A stretch of DNA of 64,000 nt from Rothia nasimurium (GCF_928382285.1 NZ_CAKMSS010000001.1:62001-126000), one strand, 5' to 3'; shown: positions 35,397-45,148, counted from the stretch's first letter. Notes: generated by a model from the sequence alone, not told the origin. Numbers and translations: made by a program.

Positions 35397-36224
35397 ATGG
35401 CAGACCTCCTGTTCTCCCACGAGCTCATCACCCTGTCGCACGGTGACCGGGTCAAGGTGGCATTCACCTCTGTTGCAGCAGGAAACCTGGGCTTGCATGT
35501 AGGCGATGACCTTGAACAGACCCTAACCCACCGTCAGTCGCTTGAGAAGACCCTGCTCGGGACGGGCGCTACCTGTGGGTTTACCTACCTCAACCAGGTG
35601 CACGGTACCGATGTCTTCAATGCGGATGCGCCAGAGCCGAATAGCCTACCGGCTACCTCGGAGCTAACCCCTGAGGGCATTCGTGATAGCGCACCGGTTG
35701 CCGATGCAGCTATCTCATGTAACGGTAGACCTCTGGCTATCATGGTTGCCGACTGTATCCCCCTGGTCTTTGTGGGGGAGCACGCCCTGACGGGCCAACC
35801 AGTGCTGGGTGTGGCTCATGCTGGACGGCGGGGCCTGCTCGACGGTGTAATTCAACGTCAGGTTGAGGCCATGGCACAGAACGGTGCCGAGAACATTCAG
35901 GCCTGGATCGGGCCCTCCATCTGTGGACGTTGCTACGAGGTTCCTGAGAGCATGCGGCAGGAGTCGGCCCAGCTCATCCCACAGGTCTACGCCACTACTT
36001 CCTGGGGAACGCCCGGTCTGGATCTTCCGGCCGGAGCCCGCGCCGTCCTTGAATCCTTGCCTCAGGTAACACAGGTACATAGCAATCTTGCAGCCTGTAC
36101 CTTTGAAGAGGAGCGTCTTTTCTCCCACCGCGGCCACACTCAGAAGCAGGAGCCAGCTGGCCGCATTGCTGGCCTGGTCTGGGTGGCGAACGGTGCTCCA
36201 GAAGATACAGCCTCCGCTCTGTGA
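35397..36224 (+). CDS. pgeF: Peptidoglycan editing factor PgeF/YfiH family (purine nucleoside phosphorylase-like)
   Basis: YfiH/LACC1-family protein; members act on purine nucleosides, and in E. coli PgeF edits mis-made UDP-MurNAc-peptides. 275 residues. Metal-site motifs: NQVHG near residue 65, VADCIPLVF, and GVAHAGRRG, where family members more often have AHAGWRG, then WIGPSICGRCYEV. I place the start at ATG 35397 (MADLLFSHE), since the upstream frame crosses the ftsZ terminator. It lies between ftsZ and yggS, as in many Gram-positives. Confidence 0.88.
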   Translation: MADLLFSHELITLSHGDRVKVAFTSVAAGNLGLHVGDDLEQTLTHRQSLEKTLLGTGATCGFTYLNQVHGTDVFNADAPEPNSLPATSELTPEGIRDSAPVADAAISCNGRPLAIMVADCIPLVFVGEHALTGQPVLGVAHAGRRGLLDGVIQRQVEAMAQNGAENIQAWIGPSICGRCYEVPESMRQESAQLIPQVYATTSWGTPGLDLPAGARAVLESLPQVTQVHSNLAACTFEEERLFSHRGHTQKQEPAGRIAGLVWVANGAPEDTASAL

Positions 36225-36264
36225 CCCCTCCCTATTTACCCCAAAAGCCCCTCAGGAAGGCATT

Positions 36265-37077
36265 ATGACTCTGACCTACACTCCCGAACGTCGCGTAGAA
36301 CTCAGCGAAGGCCTCTCTCAGGTGCAGGCCCGTATTCGCGATGCTGCTGAAGATCTAAGTGGTGCTCGAACAAAGGCGTCCGCCCTGCCCGAGCTGGTGG
36401 TAGTCACCAAGTTTTTTCCTGCCTCAGACGCAGCGGCCCTCTATGACGCAGGTATGCGTGCCGTAGGCGAAAACCGCGACCAGGAGGCTGCTGCTAAGGC
36501 CCGGGAGCTGGCTACCTATACAGGCGGTGAAGACCCGTTACGCTGGTCCTTCATTGGCCAGCTGCAGACTAACAAGGCTAAATCTGTGGTGCAGTACGCA
36601 CAGGAGGTGCAGTCTGTAGACCGCCCCCAGCTAGCTGATGCCCTTTCTAAGGCCTACACCAATCGTCTGGCCCGCTACGAGAATGGTGAGGCGGACGCCC
36701 CGGCAGCACTGGCACACGGTGGTCTGCGCTGCCTTATCCAGGTAGGTCTCGATACCACCGTTGAAGCTACAGCCGGGCAAGCTGCCCTGGGCGCGCGCGG
36801 GGGAGTAGACCCCACCGAGATTTTAGCCCTCGCCGACCACATCAGCTCCCTGCCGGGCCTCACCCTGGGCGGGCTCATGGCGGTTGCCCCGCTGGGGCAG
36901 GACGCCGCAGCCGCCTTTGAGAGACTGCACGGCTACTCCCAGCAGCTGATGGAACACTACCCCGAGGCCACCACTATCTCAGCGGGCATGAGCCACGACC
37001 TGGCTGAGGCCATACGCTGGGGAGCTACCTCGGTGAGAATCGGGTCTTCAATTATGGGGGCTCGCCCGGCAATCTAA
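36265..37077 (+). CDS. yggS: YggS/PLPBP family pyridoxal 5'-phosphate homeostasis protein
   Basis: PLP-binding protein implicated in vitamin B6 and amino acid homeostasis. 270 residues. The PLP Lys lies in VVVTKFFPASDAAALYDAG, followed by AVGENRDQEAAAKA and WSFIGQLQTNKAKS; the C-terminal phosphate region reads TTISAGMSHDLAEAIRWGAT then VRIGSSIMGAR. ATG 36265 is chosen because AGGAAGG lies upstream and the family begins here; the longer open frame runs back into pgeF. It precedes sepF, as in many actinobacterial division clusters. Confidence 0.92.
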   Translation: MTLTYTPERRVELSEGLSQVQARIRDAAEDLSGARTKASALPELVVVTKFFPASDAAALYDAGMRAVGENRDQEAAAKARELATYTGGEDPLRWSFIGQLQTNKAKSVVQYAQEVQSVDRPQLADALSKAYTNRLARYENGEADAPAALAHGGLRCLIQVGLDTTVEATAGQAALGARGGVDPTEILALADHISSLPGLTLGGLMAVAPLGQDAAAAFERLHGYSQQLMEHYPEATTISAGMSHDLAEAIRWGATSVRIGSSIMGARPAI

Positions 37078-37145
37078 GACCAAACGCCCCAAGATTCACC
37101 GGGAATATCGATGTTTTCCTTGGGCTTGTCAGCAAGAAAGATAAG

Positions 37146-37171
37146 CAACTTTTTGGTACCGTAAAAGGTTG
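37146..37171. repeat. Inverted repeat upstream of sepF
   Basis: CAACTTTTT (37146-37154) pairs with AAAAGGTTG (37163-37171) with one T-G wobble. It resembles the CAACTTT/AAGGTTG repeat upstream of ftsZ and the palindrome upstream of divIVA; candidate operator in the 154-bp yggS-sepF gap. Confidence 0.4.
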
Positions 37172-37231
37172 ATAGGAACAGAGGATTAGCCGCCTCCAAC
37201 CGGTGGGACGGCTATTCACAGGGAGGGAAAA

Positions 37232-37948
37232 ATGGCTCGCACGCTACACCAGGCAATGGCCTACCTGGGTCTTGGCCAGGTTGAAGATGAAGCCCAGCGC
37301 ACAGATCGGCCCCAGCGCCGCCCAGAAACAATCTATGAAGAAACCGTTTTTGAGGCAGATGATCAGTACGATGACTACACCGCTGAGCTAGATCCTGCCG
37401 AAGGTCGCGCTCACATCTCATCAACTGCTGACCGTGATATCCTGCTGGGAATTACCCCCGATGCTTCCCGTCGCCCGTCCGCTCCCGAAGTAGGTTCCGG
37501 AAGCGTTTCTGTAGCCGAAGCGGACGACCAGCTTTTGGAGTATGCCGAAAGCACTAGCGACTCCTGGGATATGCCCGTAACCAGCCAGCAGGCACCCAGC
37601 TCCACCTCACCCGTCCTTACCCCCTCCTTCTCCGAAGAAAGCAGCGAAGAATTGCGCCGTATCACCACTATTCACCCCCGCTCCTACAACGACGCCAAGA
37701 TTATTGGTGAGTCTTTCCGCGAGAATATCCCCGTGATTATGAACGTCACCGACATGGGCGATACCGACGCCAAGCGTCTCATCGACTTCTCTGCCGGCCT
37801 AGCTTTTGCCCTGAACGGCCACATCGAGCGCGTGACCGACAAGGTCTTCCTGCTGACCCCCGCTAACCTTGAGGTTCTCGGTGCCGAGGGCACCGAGGTT
37901 CCGGTAGCTCTGGATAGCGACGACGTCACCCCCTTCAACCAGGCCTAA
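37232..37948 (+). CDS. sepF: Cell division protein SepF
   Basis: Membrane-binding FtsZ partner, tethering the Z ring in Actinobacteria that lack FtsA and ZipA. 238 residues. The N-terminal amphipathic helix ([15 protein letters not shown]) would bind the membrane, a disordered acidic linker follows, and the SepF core is at about 130-225 ([57 protein letters not shown]). GGGAGGG precedes ATG 37232. yggT follows after six bases. Confidence 0.95.
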   Translation: MARTLHQAMAYLGLGQVEDEAQRTDRPQRRPETIYEETVFEADDQYDDYTAELDPAEGRAHISSTADRDILLGITPDASRRPSAPEVGSGSVSVAEADDQLLEYAESTSDSWDMPVTSQQAPSSTSPVLTPSFSEESSEELRRITTIHPRSYNDAKIIGESFRENIPVIMNVTDMGDTDAKRLIDFSAGLAFALNGHIERVTDKVFLLTPANLEVLGAEGTEVPVALDSDDVTPFNQA

Positions 37949-37954
37949 ACCGCA

Positions 37955-38257
37955 GTGGGCTATCTCTTTGCACTGCTGGCCATCGCGGCCTACCTGCTGA
38001 TTGTTGTGTTCATGATTCGCCTGGCGCTCGACTGGGTACAGATGTTTGCCCGCTACTGGCGGCCCAAGGGCCTCATGCTGGTAGTTGCTTCGTTTGTGTA
38101 TGCCGTCACTGACCCGCCCATGAATGCTGCCCGTCGGTTGATCAAGCCGATTAACCTTGGCGGTATTTCTCTGGATCTGGGGTTCATGATTCTGCTCATG
38201 GTTCTTTGGTTCGCCTATTCTATGCTGACCAGTCTGGCGTATAACCTTTCAACATAG
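37955..38257 (+). CDS. YggT family membrane protein
   Basis: 100 residues; YggT family, found beside sepF and divIVA in many bacteria, with a role in division or osmotic balance still unclear. Two hydrophobic segments: LFALLAIAAYLLIVVFMIRL and LGFMILLMVLWFAYSMLTSL. The loop YAVTDPPMNAARRLIKPI is the conserved YggT core. GTG start 37955, six bases after sepF, without a clear ribosome site of its own, so probably translationally coupled. Confidence 0.88.
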   Translation: MGYLFALLAIAAYLLIVVFMIRLALDWVQMFARYWRPKGLMLVVASFVYAVTDPPMNAARRLIKPINLGGISLDLGFMILLMVLWFAYSMLTSLAYNLST

Positions 38258-38446
38258 AGCCGGAGGTGCGGACGCTTACAGCGGGAGAGAGTGCTTGCAG
38301 CAGCTTCTCAACTCAGTGGGTGAGCTAGCTGGAGACTGTCCCCTCAAATGGTGACGTGACCAGTGGCTCACATATTACTGGGGCTAGAGTGTTGCGCAGT
38401 GCTCCTTTGCCAGGTAATTTTATGTTGTAGTAAATAGGGGACTACC

Positions 38447-38472
38447 CGAACTTTTAGCGCGCTGAAAGTTCG
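38447..38472. promoter_or_regulatory. 26-bp near-perfect palindrome upstream of divIVA
   Basis: Arms CGAACTTTTAGCG (38447-38459) and CGCTGAAAGTTCG (38460-38472) are complementary except for one T-G pair. TTGCCA (38407-38412) and TAAATA (38431-38436), 18 bp apart, form a possible promoter just upstream, so the palindrome would lie at or after the transcription start. The whole 38258-38563 gap (306 bp) holds no gene; it also carries one GCGGACGC copy near 38265. Confidence 0.5.
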
Positions 38473-38563
38473 AGCTTCATGCGCCTGACTCCAGCACATA
38501 CTGCGCACCGGGAACACTACGGGCCAAAGCATAAAGATTTTTAGAAAATAGAGGTGAATGATC

Positions 38564-39256
38564 GTGGCACTCACGCCTGAGGAAGTAATCAATAAGCGCT
38601 TCCAGCCGACTAAGTTCAAGGAAGGCTACAACCCTGAAGAGGTTGACGATTTCCTTGACGAGATTGTCATTGAACTGCGTCGTCTGAACGCCGAGAATGC
38701 TAGCCTCAAGCGCCAGCTTGAAGAGGCGGAGGCGAAGATTTCACTGGCTCCTGCCCAGCAGCAGGGCGGTGCCCTGGCCGAGGCTGAAATCGTCGTTGAT
38801 TCTCAGCCCGCTGCGGCAACTCCTGCTCCGGCAGCAGCACCTACCGCCGCTGAGCCTACTCTGTCACCCTCTAGCGCCACCGGCCTGCTGGCTATGGCCC
38901 AGAAGGTTCACGATGACTACGTCTTCGAGGGCAAGCGCGAGCGTGAACGCCTGATTACCGAAGGCCGTGACGAAGCCGCCAAGCTTGTTTCTGAAGCTGA
39001 GCAGAAGTCGAACCAGGTGCTTGGCGATCTGGAAAAGACCAAGAGCGACCTCGAGGTTTCTGTTGCCAAGCTGCGTTCCTTCGAGAACCAGTACCGCACT
39101 TCCCTGCGCGATTACCTGAACAAGCAGCTGACCACCCTCGAAGAGACCCCCGCTCTTGAACCCAAGGCTGAGGGCGCTCCCGCCGCAGCGGCAGCGCAGT
39201 CCCAGGGCTTCGGCGCGTTTGGCCAGCGTAACGGGGTTTTCAGCAACAACTCCTAG
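38564..39256 (+). CDS. divIVA: DivIVA/Wag31 polar growth protein
   Basis: Coiled-coil protein that binds curved membrane and directs cell-wall growth or septum placement. 230 residues. The conserved N-terminal lipid-binding domain is visible (ALTPEEVINKRFQPTKFKEG then YNPEEVDDFLDEIVIELRRL), then coiled coil (NAENASLKRQLEEAEAKI), an Ala/Pro-rich spacer, and a second helical region (ERLITEGRDEAAKLVSEAEQ). I chose GTG 38564 (MALTPE...) because AGAGGTGA is six bases upstream and related Micrococcaceae proteins start MALTPE; ATG 38558 would add two residues and leave no room after the ribosome site. Confidence 0.93.
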   Translation: MALTPEEVINKRFQPTKFKEGYNPEEVDDFLDEIVIELRRLNAENASLKRQLEEAEAKISLAPAQQQGGALAEAEIVVDSQPAAATPAPAAAPTAAEPTLSPSSATGLLAMAQKVHDDYVFEGKRERERLITEGRDEAAKLVSEAEQKSNQVLGDLEKTKSDLEVSVAKLRSFENQYRTSLRDYLNKQLTTLEETPALEPKAEGAPAAAAAQSQGFGAFGQRNGVFSNNS

Positions 39257-39290
39257 GCTTTCCTAGTGTTTAGGCGGTAGCCTCCATATG

Positions 39291-39325
39291 CTCAGGCGGC
39301 TCCTCGGTAAGAGGGGCCGCCTGAG
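39291..39325 (+). terminator. Hairpin terminator after divIVA
   Basis: CTCAGGCGGC (39291-39300) pairs with GCCGCCTGAG (39316-39325), with an inner CCTC/GAGG. The tail (ATGTTTAAG) has only a short T-run, so termination may be partial. Confidence 0.65.
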
Positions 39326-39416
39326 ATGTTTAAGATACCGCCCTGCGGTACCGGCTGGGTGCTGAACGCGATAAGCTGGTGTGTGCAGTTTTTGATGTTT
39401 GAAGGCAGGGAGTGCG

Positions 39417-39989
39417 GTGGCTAATACCCAGCAGGAGGGCACTGTTTTGGTGCCGGTTCGTACGATTTCTGGGGTGGCTAAGGCCCTGCTAGCCCTGGCC
39501 CTCTTTGCCCTGGTATACGGGGCTGACCAGTGGGTCAAGCACCTGGTAGAGACCACCATGACCGTGGGGCAGACCATCACCGTGATCGACGGCTTGCTCT
39601 GGTGGCGTTACTACCTGAACCCGGGTGCTGCTTTCTCTATGGGCGAGGGGTCGACCTGGCTGTTCACCCTGATCTCAACGGTGGGTGCCCTGGTGGCGCT
39701 GACCCTGGTGGTACGGGCTAAGACCCTACCCTGGGTTATTCTGCTGGCAACCCTGGCAGGGGGCATCGTGGGCAACCTGCACGACCGCCTCTTCCGGGAG
39801 CCTGGCTTTGGCATCGGGCATGTGGTCGATTATATTTCCGTACCGAATTTTGCGATTTTTAATATTGCCGATGCCGCTATCTGCGTATCGATGGCGGCGA
39901 TTGTTCTGCTGACTTTTCTGGGCTACCGCATGGACGGTCAGCGTGAAGTACGAGCCGATAAGGCCAAGAAGAACGAGGTGGGGGTCTAG
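39417..39989 (+). CDS. lspA: Lipoprotein signal peptidase (signal peptidase II)
   Basis: Aspartyl protease that cleaves signal peptides of lipoproteins after lipid attachment. 190 residues, about four transmembrane helices. Conserved blocks: DQWVKHLVE (helix 1), [21 protein letters not shown] with the first catalytic Asp (family usually GNLIDR) and [11 protein letters not shown] with the second. I chose GTG 39417 (MANTQQEG) since GGGAGTG precedes it; an earlier TTG at 39399 is possible. It overlaps the rluD-type gene by one base. Confidence 0.92.
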   Translation: MANTQQEGTVLVPVRTISGVAKALLALALFALVYGADQWVKHLVETTMTVGQTITVIDGLLWWRYYLNPGAAFSMGEGSTWLFTLISTVGALVALTLVVRAKTLPWVILLATLAGGIVGNLHDRLFREPGFGIGHVVDYISVPNFAIFNIADAAICVSMAAIVLLTFLGYRMDGQREVRADKAKKNEVGV

Positions 39990-40942
39990 TGTCTCAGAAG
40001 ATTGAACTGACATTTGTGGTAGGAGCCGACCAGGCCGGTACTCGGCTTGATGCCCTGCTCGCTGAGCTGAGCGGCCAGTCGCGCACAACGGTGAGTAGCT
40101 GGGTTAAGGACGGCGAGGTTCAGCTTCTCGATGCCAAGGGCAGGGGAGTGAAGGCTAAGGCTTCGTCCAAACTGCTTGAGGGAATGACCGTGCAGGCTGC
40201 CGGTACCCCGCCGCGTGACCTCACTCAGATTGAGGCAGAGCAGGTTGATGGCTTTTCGATTGTCTACCAGGATGACGACATCGTGGTGGTCGATAAGCCC
40301 ACCGGTGTTGCTGCCCACCCGTCCATGGGCTGGCACGGTCCGACGGTGGTAGGGGCTCTTAAGCACGCGGGTATTGACATCGCTACCAGCGGCGCAGCTG
40401 AGCGTCAGGGCATTGTGCATCGACTGGACGTAGGCACCTCCGGGCTGATGGTTGTCACCAAAAACGAGCGTGCTTATTCGGTCATGAAAAATGCCTTCAA
40501 GGACCGTACCGTCACCAAGGTCTACCACACCCTGGTGCAGGGCCTGCCTGACCCCCTTAAGGGCACTATCGACGCTCCGATTGGCCGCCACCCCGGCAGC
40601 GAGTGGAAGTTCGCGGTCAATGAGGACGGCAAGACGGCCATTACCCACTATGAAGTACTTGAAGCCTTTGGCCCGGCTTCCTTGGTTGAAGTACACCTTG
40701 AGACCGGCCGCACCCACCAGATTCGTGTGCATTTCTCGGCTCTGCGTCACCCCTGCACCGGTGACCTGACCTACGGGGCCGACCCCACTCTGAGCGCCCA
40801 CCTGGGGCTGACCCGTCAGTGGCTGCACGCCCACCGTCTGGGCTTCACCCACCCCACCAGCGGTGAGCAGGTGGAATTTGAAAGCCCCTACACCCCTGAC
40901 CTTCAGTACGCTCTCGACACCCTGCGTGACGGTAACTTCTAG
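39989..40942 (+). CDS. RluA/RluD-family 23S rRNA pseudouridine synthase
   Basis: Isomerises uridine to pseudouridine in 23S rRNA. 317 residues. An N-terminal S4-like RNA-binding region (about 15-75; [20 protein letters not shown]), then the catalytic domain with [16 protein letters not shown] near residue 150, its Asp being the nucleophile, and [20 protein letters not shown] later. The exact target uridines are not deducible. GTG start overlaps lspA by one base, a junction common in Actinobacteria. Confidence 0.93.
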   Translation: MSQKIELTFVVGADQAGTRLDALLAELSGQSRTTVSSWVKDGEVQLLDAKGRGVKAKASSKLLEGMTVQAAGTPPRDLTQIEAEQVDGFSIVYQDDDIVVVDKPTGVAAHPSMGWHGPTVVGALKHAGIDIATSGAAERQGIVHRLDVGTSGLMVVTKNERAYSVMKNAFKDRTVTKVYHTLVQGLPDPLKGTIDAPIGRHPGSEWKFAVNEDGKTAITHYEVLEAFGPASLVEVHLETGRTHQIRVHFSALRHPCTGDLTYGADPTLSAHLGLTRQWLHAHRLGFTHPTSGEQVEFESPYTPDLQYALDTLRDGNF

Positions 40943-40968
40943 AGCCCAACGCTAAGGACGCAACCCGC

Positions 40969-43900
40969 ATGGCTAACACCGACTTCACCCACCTGCACGT
41001 GCACACCGAGTACTCCATGCTCGATGGTGCTGCCCGCCTGACTGACCTCTTTGAGCACTCCAAGCAGCTGGGCATGAACGCCCTGGCCACCACTGACCAC
41101 GGTTTCCTCTTTGGTGCCTTCGACTTCTGGAACAAGGCAAATAACGCCGGGGTCAAACCCATCATCGGTGTTGAGGCCTACCTGACACCGGGTACCGCCC
41201 GTCAGGACCGCACCCGCGTTAAATTTGGTGAGGGCGGACGCGACGACGTCTCCGGTGGTGGTGCCTACACCCATATGACTATGTGGGCAGAGAACACGCA
41301 GGGCATGCACAACCTGTTTCGGGCGTCCTCTCTGGCCTCGCTGGAGGGGCACTTCTACAAGCCGCGTATGGACCGGGAGCTGCTCCAGACCTATGGTAAG
41401 GGTCTGATTGCCACTACCGGCTGCCCCTCGGGCGAGGTGCAGACCCGTCTGCGCCTGGGGCAGTACAAGGAGGCCATGCAGGCAGCCAGTGACTTCCGGG
41501 ATATCTTCGGCAAAGAGAACTTCTACTGCGAGCTCATGGACCACGGGCTCGATATCGAGAAGAACGTCATGGCCGACCTGCTCAAGCTGGCGAAAGAACT
41601 GAACCTGCCCCTGGTTGCCACCAACGATCTGCACTACACCCACGCTGAGGACGCCAAGGCCCACGCCGCGCTGCTGTGCGTGCAGTCAGGCTCCACCCTG
41701 CAGGACCCCAAACGCTTTAAGTTCGACGCCGACAACTTCTATCTCAAGTCGCCGGCTGAGATGCGCGAGCTCTTCCGCGACTACCCTGAGGCCTGCAATA
41801 ACACCATGGAAATTGCCGAGCGCTGCTCCGTGGAGTTCAACACCAAGGCCAACTACATGCCCAACTTCCCCGTGCCCGAGGGAGAAAACGAGGAGTCCTG
41901 GTTCGTCAAAGAGGTGGAGCGCGGCCTGCACTACCGCTTCCCCAAGGGTGTGCCCGATGAAGTGCGCAAACAGGCTGAGTACGAGGTGGGCATCATTTCG
42001 CAGATGGGCTTCCCCGGCTACTTCTTGGTGGTTGCTGACTTTATCAACTGGGCCAAGGAGAACGGCATCCGTGTGGGCCCGGGCCGTGGCTCGGGTGCAG
42101 GTTCCATGGTCGCCTACGCCATGCGTATTACCGACCTGAACCCGCTGGAACACGACCTGATCTTCGAACGCTTCCTCAACCCCGACCGCGTCTCCATGCC
42201 CGACTTCGACGTGGACTTCGATGATCGCCGCCGTTCTGAAGTGATTCACTATGTGACCGAGAAGTACGGCGAAGACAAGGTGGCAATGATCGTCACCTAC
42301 GGCACCATCAAGGCTAAGCAGGCCCTCAAGGACTCCTCCCGCGTGCTGGGCTACCCCTTCTCCACCGGCGAGCGCCTGACCAAGGCCATGCCCGAGGACG
42401 TCATGGGCAAGAACATTGCCCTGGCCAACGTCTACAACCCCGAGGATAAGCGCTATAACGACGCCCAGGAGCTGCGAGACCTCATCGAGTCTGATGCCGA
42501 TGCTTCGAAGGTCTTTGAGACCGCGAAGGGTATCGAGGGTCTGAAGCGCCAGTGGGGCGTGCACGCGGCGGGCGTCATCATGTCGAGCCACGACCTGATT
42601 GACGTTATCCCCATCATGCGCCGTGAGCAGGACGGCCAGGTTATCACCCAGTTCGATTACCCCACCTGTGAAGGGCTAGGGCTCATTAAGATGGACTTCT
42701 TGGGCCTGCGTAACCTGACCATCATTTCGGATGCGATTGAGAATATTAAGCTCAACCGCGGCGAAGACCTAGACCTGGAAACCCTAGAGCTGGATGATGC
42801 TGAGTCCTATAAGCTGCTGGCCCGCGGTGATACCCTGGGCGTTTTCCAGCTCGATGGTGGGCCCATGCGCCAGCTGCTCAAGCTCATGCAGCCTGACCAC
42901 TTTGAGCACATTTCGGCGGTCTTGGCGCTCTACCGCCCCGGCCCCATGGGCGCGAACTCCCACACCAATTACGCCCTGCGTAAGAACGGTCTGCAGGAGG
43001 TCACCCCCATCCACCCGGAGCTCGAAGAGCCCCTGGCGGAGATCCTCGATACCACCTACGGCCTGATTGTGTATCAGGAGCAGGTTATGGCGATTGCCCA
43101 GAAGGTCGCTAACTATTCCCTGGGTGAGGCAGATATTTTGCGTCGTGCTATGGGTAAGAAGAAGAAGGAGGAACTGGATAAGCAGTATGCCACCTTCCAC
43201 CAGGGCATGCTCGATAACGGCTACTCCGAAGGGGCGGTAAAGGCCCTCTGGGATATTCTGCTGCCCTTCTCTGACTACGCCTTTAACAAGGCTCATACGG
43301 CGGCCTACGGTCTGGTTTCCTACTGGACGGCCTATCTGAAGGCCCACTACCCCCAGGAGTACATGGCAGCGCTGCTGACCTCGGTGGGCGATGACAAGGA
43401 CAAGCTCGCCCTCTACCTGAACGAGTGCCGCCACATGAAGATTACGGTGCTGCCGCCCGATGTGAACGAGTCTGCCCTAAACTTCACCCCTGTGGGCGAT
43501 GATATCCGCTTTGGCATGGGCGCTATCCGTAACGTGGGTGCCAACGTAGTTTCTGCCATGGTCGATGCCCGCGAAGAAAAGGGCCGCTACGAGAACTTCA
43601 ACGACTTCCTGGCCAAGGTGCCGATTGTCGTCTGTAACAAGCGCACCGTGGACTCCCTCATCAAGGCCGGTGCCTTTGACTCGCTGGGCCACGACCGGCG
43701 TCCGCTCTCCATGATTCACGAAGAGGCCATCGATGCGACCGTCTCGGTCAAGCGTCAGGAGGCTGCCGGCCAGTTCGACCTCTTTGGGGGTCTGGGGCTG
43801 GACGACGATAACCCGGCGAACGAGCTGGCGGTACAGATTCCGGACGTCCCCGAGTGGGAGAAGCGCGATAAGCTCAACTTTGAGCGCGAGATGCTGGGCC

Positions 43901-44505
43901 TCTACGTCTCTGACCACCCCCTGCGCGGTCTTGAAGATGCCCTGGACTCTCTGTCAGATTCCACGATTCAGGGTCTTGTGTCTGAAGATTCGGTCAAGCC
44001 CGATGGGGCGATCGTAACTATCGCGGGCATGATTACCAGCGTCTCCCGCCGTATCGCGAAGAACTCGGGTAACCCCTACGCCCGTATCGAGATGGAAGAC
44101 CGCACCGGTTCTATCGAGGTCATGTTCTTTGGCCGCGCCTATGAGCCGATTGCCGGTGTGCTGGCCGAAGACCTGATTTGTACCATCAAGGGCCGCCTGC
44201 AGCGCCGTGATGACGGGTCAGTGACCCTGAGCGCCCAGGAGCTGAATATCCCCGAGATTTCAGCGGACGGCACCGGCGGCCCGGTCACTATCGCCATCCC
44301 CGAGTACAAGGCGACCGAGGAGACCCTGGGCCAGCTACGCGATATTTTGCGGAATCATAAGGGCGAATCCGAGGTGCGCATCGCGATGACCACCCGCACC
44401 AAGCGCCTGCTGATCCGGCTTGGCGCTGACCTGCGGGTCAACCCCAACCCGGCCCTCTTTGGTGACCTCAAGGTGCTGCTGGGCCCGGCCTGCCTGGATT
44501 TCTAG
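40969..44505 (+). CDS. dnaE: DNA polymerase III alpha subunit
   Basis: Replicative polymerase catalytic subunit. 1,178 residues, the usual DnaE1 size. N-terminal PHP domain (FTHLHVHTEYSMLDG), polymerase active site with GPGRGSGAGSMVAY and MPDFDVDFDDRRR (catalytic Asp cluster), and finger/thumb regions such as YRPGPMGANSH. Helix-hairpin-helix and OB-fold regions follow (VTIAGMITSVSRRIAKNSG), with a short C terminus for clamp and tau contacts. AAGGACG precedes ATG 40969. Strong terminator after the gene. Confidence 0.97.
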   Translation: MANTDFTHLHVHTEYSMLDGAARLTDLFEHSKQLGMNALATTDHGFLFGAFDFWNKANNAGVKPIIGVEAYLTPGTARQDRTRVKFGEGGRDDVSGGGAYTHMTMWAENTQGMHNLFRASSLASLEGHFYKPRMDRELLQTYGKGLIATTGCPSGEVQTRLRLGQYKEAMQAASDFRDIFGKENFYCELMDHGLDIEKNVMADLLKLAKELNLPLVATNDLHYTHAEDAKAHAALLCVQSGSTLQDPKRFKFDADNFYLKSPAEMRELFRDYPEACNNTMEIAERCSVEFNTKANYMPNFPVPEGENEESWFVKEVERGLHYRFPKGVPDEVRKQAEYEVGIISQMGFPGYFLVVADFINWAKENGIRVGPGRGSGAGSMVAYAMRITDLNPLEHDLIFERFLNPDRVSMPDFDVDFDDRRRSEVIHYVTEKYGEDKVAMIVTYGTIKAKQALKDSSRVLGYPFSTGERLTKAMPEDVMGKNIALANVYNPEDKRYNDAQELRDLIESDADASKVFETAKGIEGLKRQWGVHAAGVIMSSHDLIDVIPIMRREQDGQVITQFDYPTCEGLGLIKMDFLGLRNLTIISDAIENIKLNRGEDLDLETLELDDAESYKLLARGDTLGVFQLDGGPMRQLLKLMQPDHFEHISAVLALYRPGPMGANSHTNYALRKNGLQEVTPIHPELEEPLAEILDTTYGLIVYQEQVMAIAQKVANYSLGEADILRRAMGKKKKEELDKQYATFHQGMLDNGYSEGAVKALWDILLPFSDYAFNKAHTAAYGLVSYWTAYLKAHYPQEYMAALLTSVGDDKDKLALYLNECRHMKITVLPPDVNESALNFTPVGDDIRFGMGAIRNVGANVVSAMVDAREEKGRYENFNDFLAKVPIVVCNKRTVDSLIKAGAFDSLGHDRRPLSMIHEEAIDATVSVKRQEAAGQFDLFGGLGLDDDNPANELAVQIPDVPEWEKRDKLNFEREMLGLYVSDHPLRGLEDALDSLSDSTIQGLVSEDSVKPDGAIVTIAGMITSVSRRIAKNSGNPYARIEMEDRTGSIEVMFFGRAYEPIAGVLAEDLICTIKGRLQRRDDGSVTLSAQELNIPEISADGTGGPVTIAIPEYKATEETLGQLRDILRNHKGESEVRIAMTTRTKRLLIRLGADLRVNPNPALFGDLKVLLGPACLDF

Positions 44506-44525
44506 GAGGCTAAGACAGGCTGAAC

Positions 44526-44590
44526 GTGCCGTCTGGCTCCGAGTGGGGGAGTAAGCCTCCTGCGCTCGGAACCGGGCGGCACTTTCTTTT
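44526..44590. terminator. Terminator after dnaE
   Basis: GTGCCG (44526-44531) pairs with CGGCAC (44577-44582), with inner CTCCGAG/CTCGGA, followed by TTTCTTTT. It lies between dnaE and the convergent HxlR gene and may serve both. Confidence 0.8.
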
Positions 44591-44601
44591 TAAGGGTGTT
44601 T

Positions 44602-45030
44602 TTAGAGAGTCTGGGCGGCGTCGTAGCGCTCGCGGTTAGCCTGCACCTCTTCCAGATGGGTTTCTGCCCAGAGGCGGACGGCGGTGAGCGGCTCGACGGT
44701 GGTCAGCCCCAGGTCGGTGAGCTGGTAGTCCACGCGCGGGGGCACACTGGCGGTAATGTGGCGGGTCAGCAGCCCGTCGCGTTCCATGGAGCGCAGGGTT
44801 TCGGTCAGTACTTTGGGGGATACCCCCTGGATGGTGCCTTTGAGGTCCTTGAAGCGTACCGGCTCACCGTCTGCCAGTACGGTGACAATCAGGGGAGTCC
44901 ACCGGTCGGTGAGGTGGCGCAGCACGGTGCGCGAGGGGCAGTTCTGGTCGAGGACGTTGGCGGGCAGCTGCTCTGCTGCCGGCTGGGAGGTGGGGCGGAC
45001 GTCCGCGCTGACCTGGGGCGATGATGTCAC
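44602..45030 (-). CDS. HxlR-family transcriptional regulator
   Basis: Winged helix regulator, 142 residues. The HxlR core is visible: NCPSRTVLRHLTDRWTPLIV, then LADGEPVRFKDLKGTIQGVS, LTETLRSMERDGLLTR and the wing VPPRVDYQLTDLG. The single Cys near residue 30 lies where HypR/QorR-type members have a redox-sensing Cys. It is divergent from a small NAD(P)-binding oxidoreductase, the standard pairing for HxlR regulators of electrophile or aldehyde stress genes; the oxidoreductase is the likely target. GTG start 45030 with GAAAGG upstream. Confidence 0.9.
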   Translation of the reverse strand: MTSSPQVSADVRPTSQPAAEQLPANVLDQNCPSRTVLRHLTDRWTPLIVTVLADGEPVRFKDLKGTIQGVSPKVLTETLRSMERDGLLTRHITASVPPRVDYQLTDLGLTTVEPLTAVRLWAETHLEEVQANRERYDAAQTL

Positions 45031-45069
45031 GGTGGGCCTTTCTGAAAGTTTTTTAAAAACCCCTAATAG

Positions 45070-45104
45070 TTACCTTGAGGTAATTGGTTTCTAAAACATA
45101 CTAT
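45070..45104 (+). promoter_or_regulatory. Promoter and candidate HxlR operator of the oxidoreductase gene
   Basis: Palindrome TTACC-TTGA-GGTAA at 45070-45083 overlaps a -35 TTGAGG (45075-45080), with -10 TACTAT at 45099-45104 (18-bp spacing). A repressor bound to the palindrome would block RNA polymerase. Confidence 0.6.
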
Positions 45105-45148
45105 AGAACTGTTCGATACAGAAAACCAACTCTTCAAGGAGAAAACCC

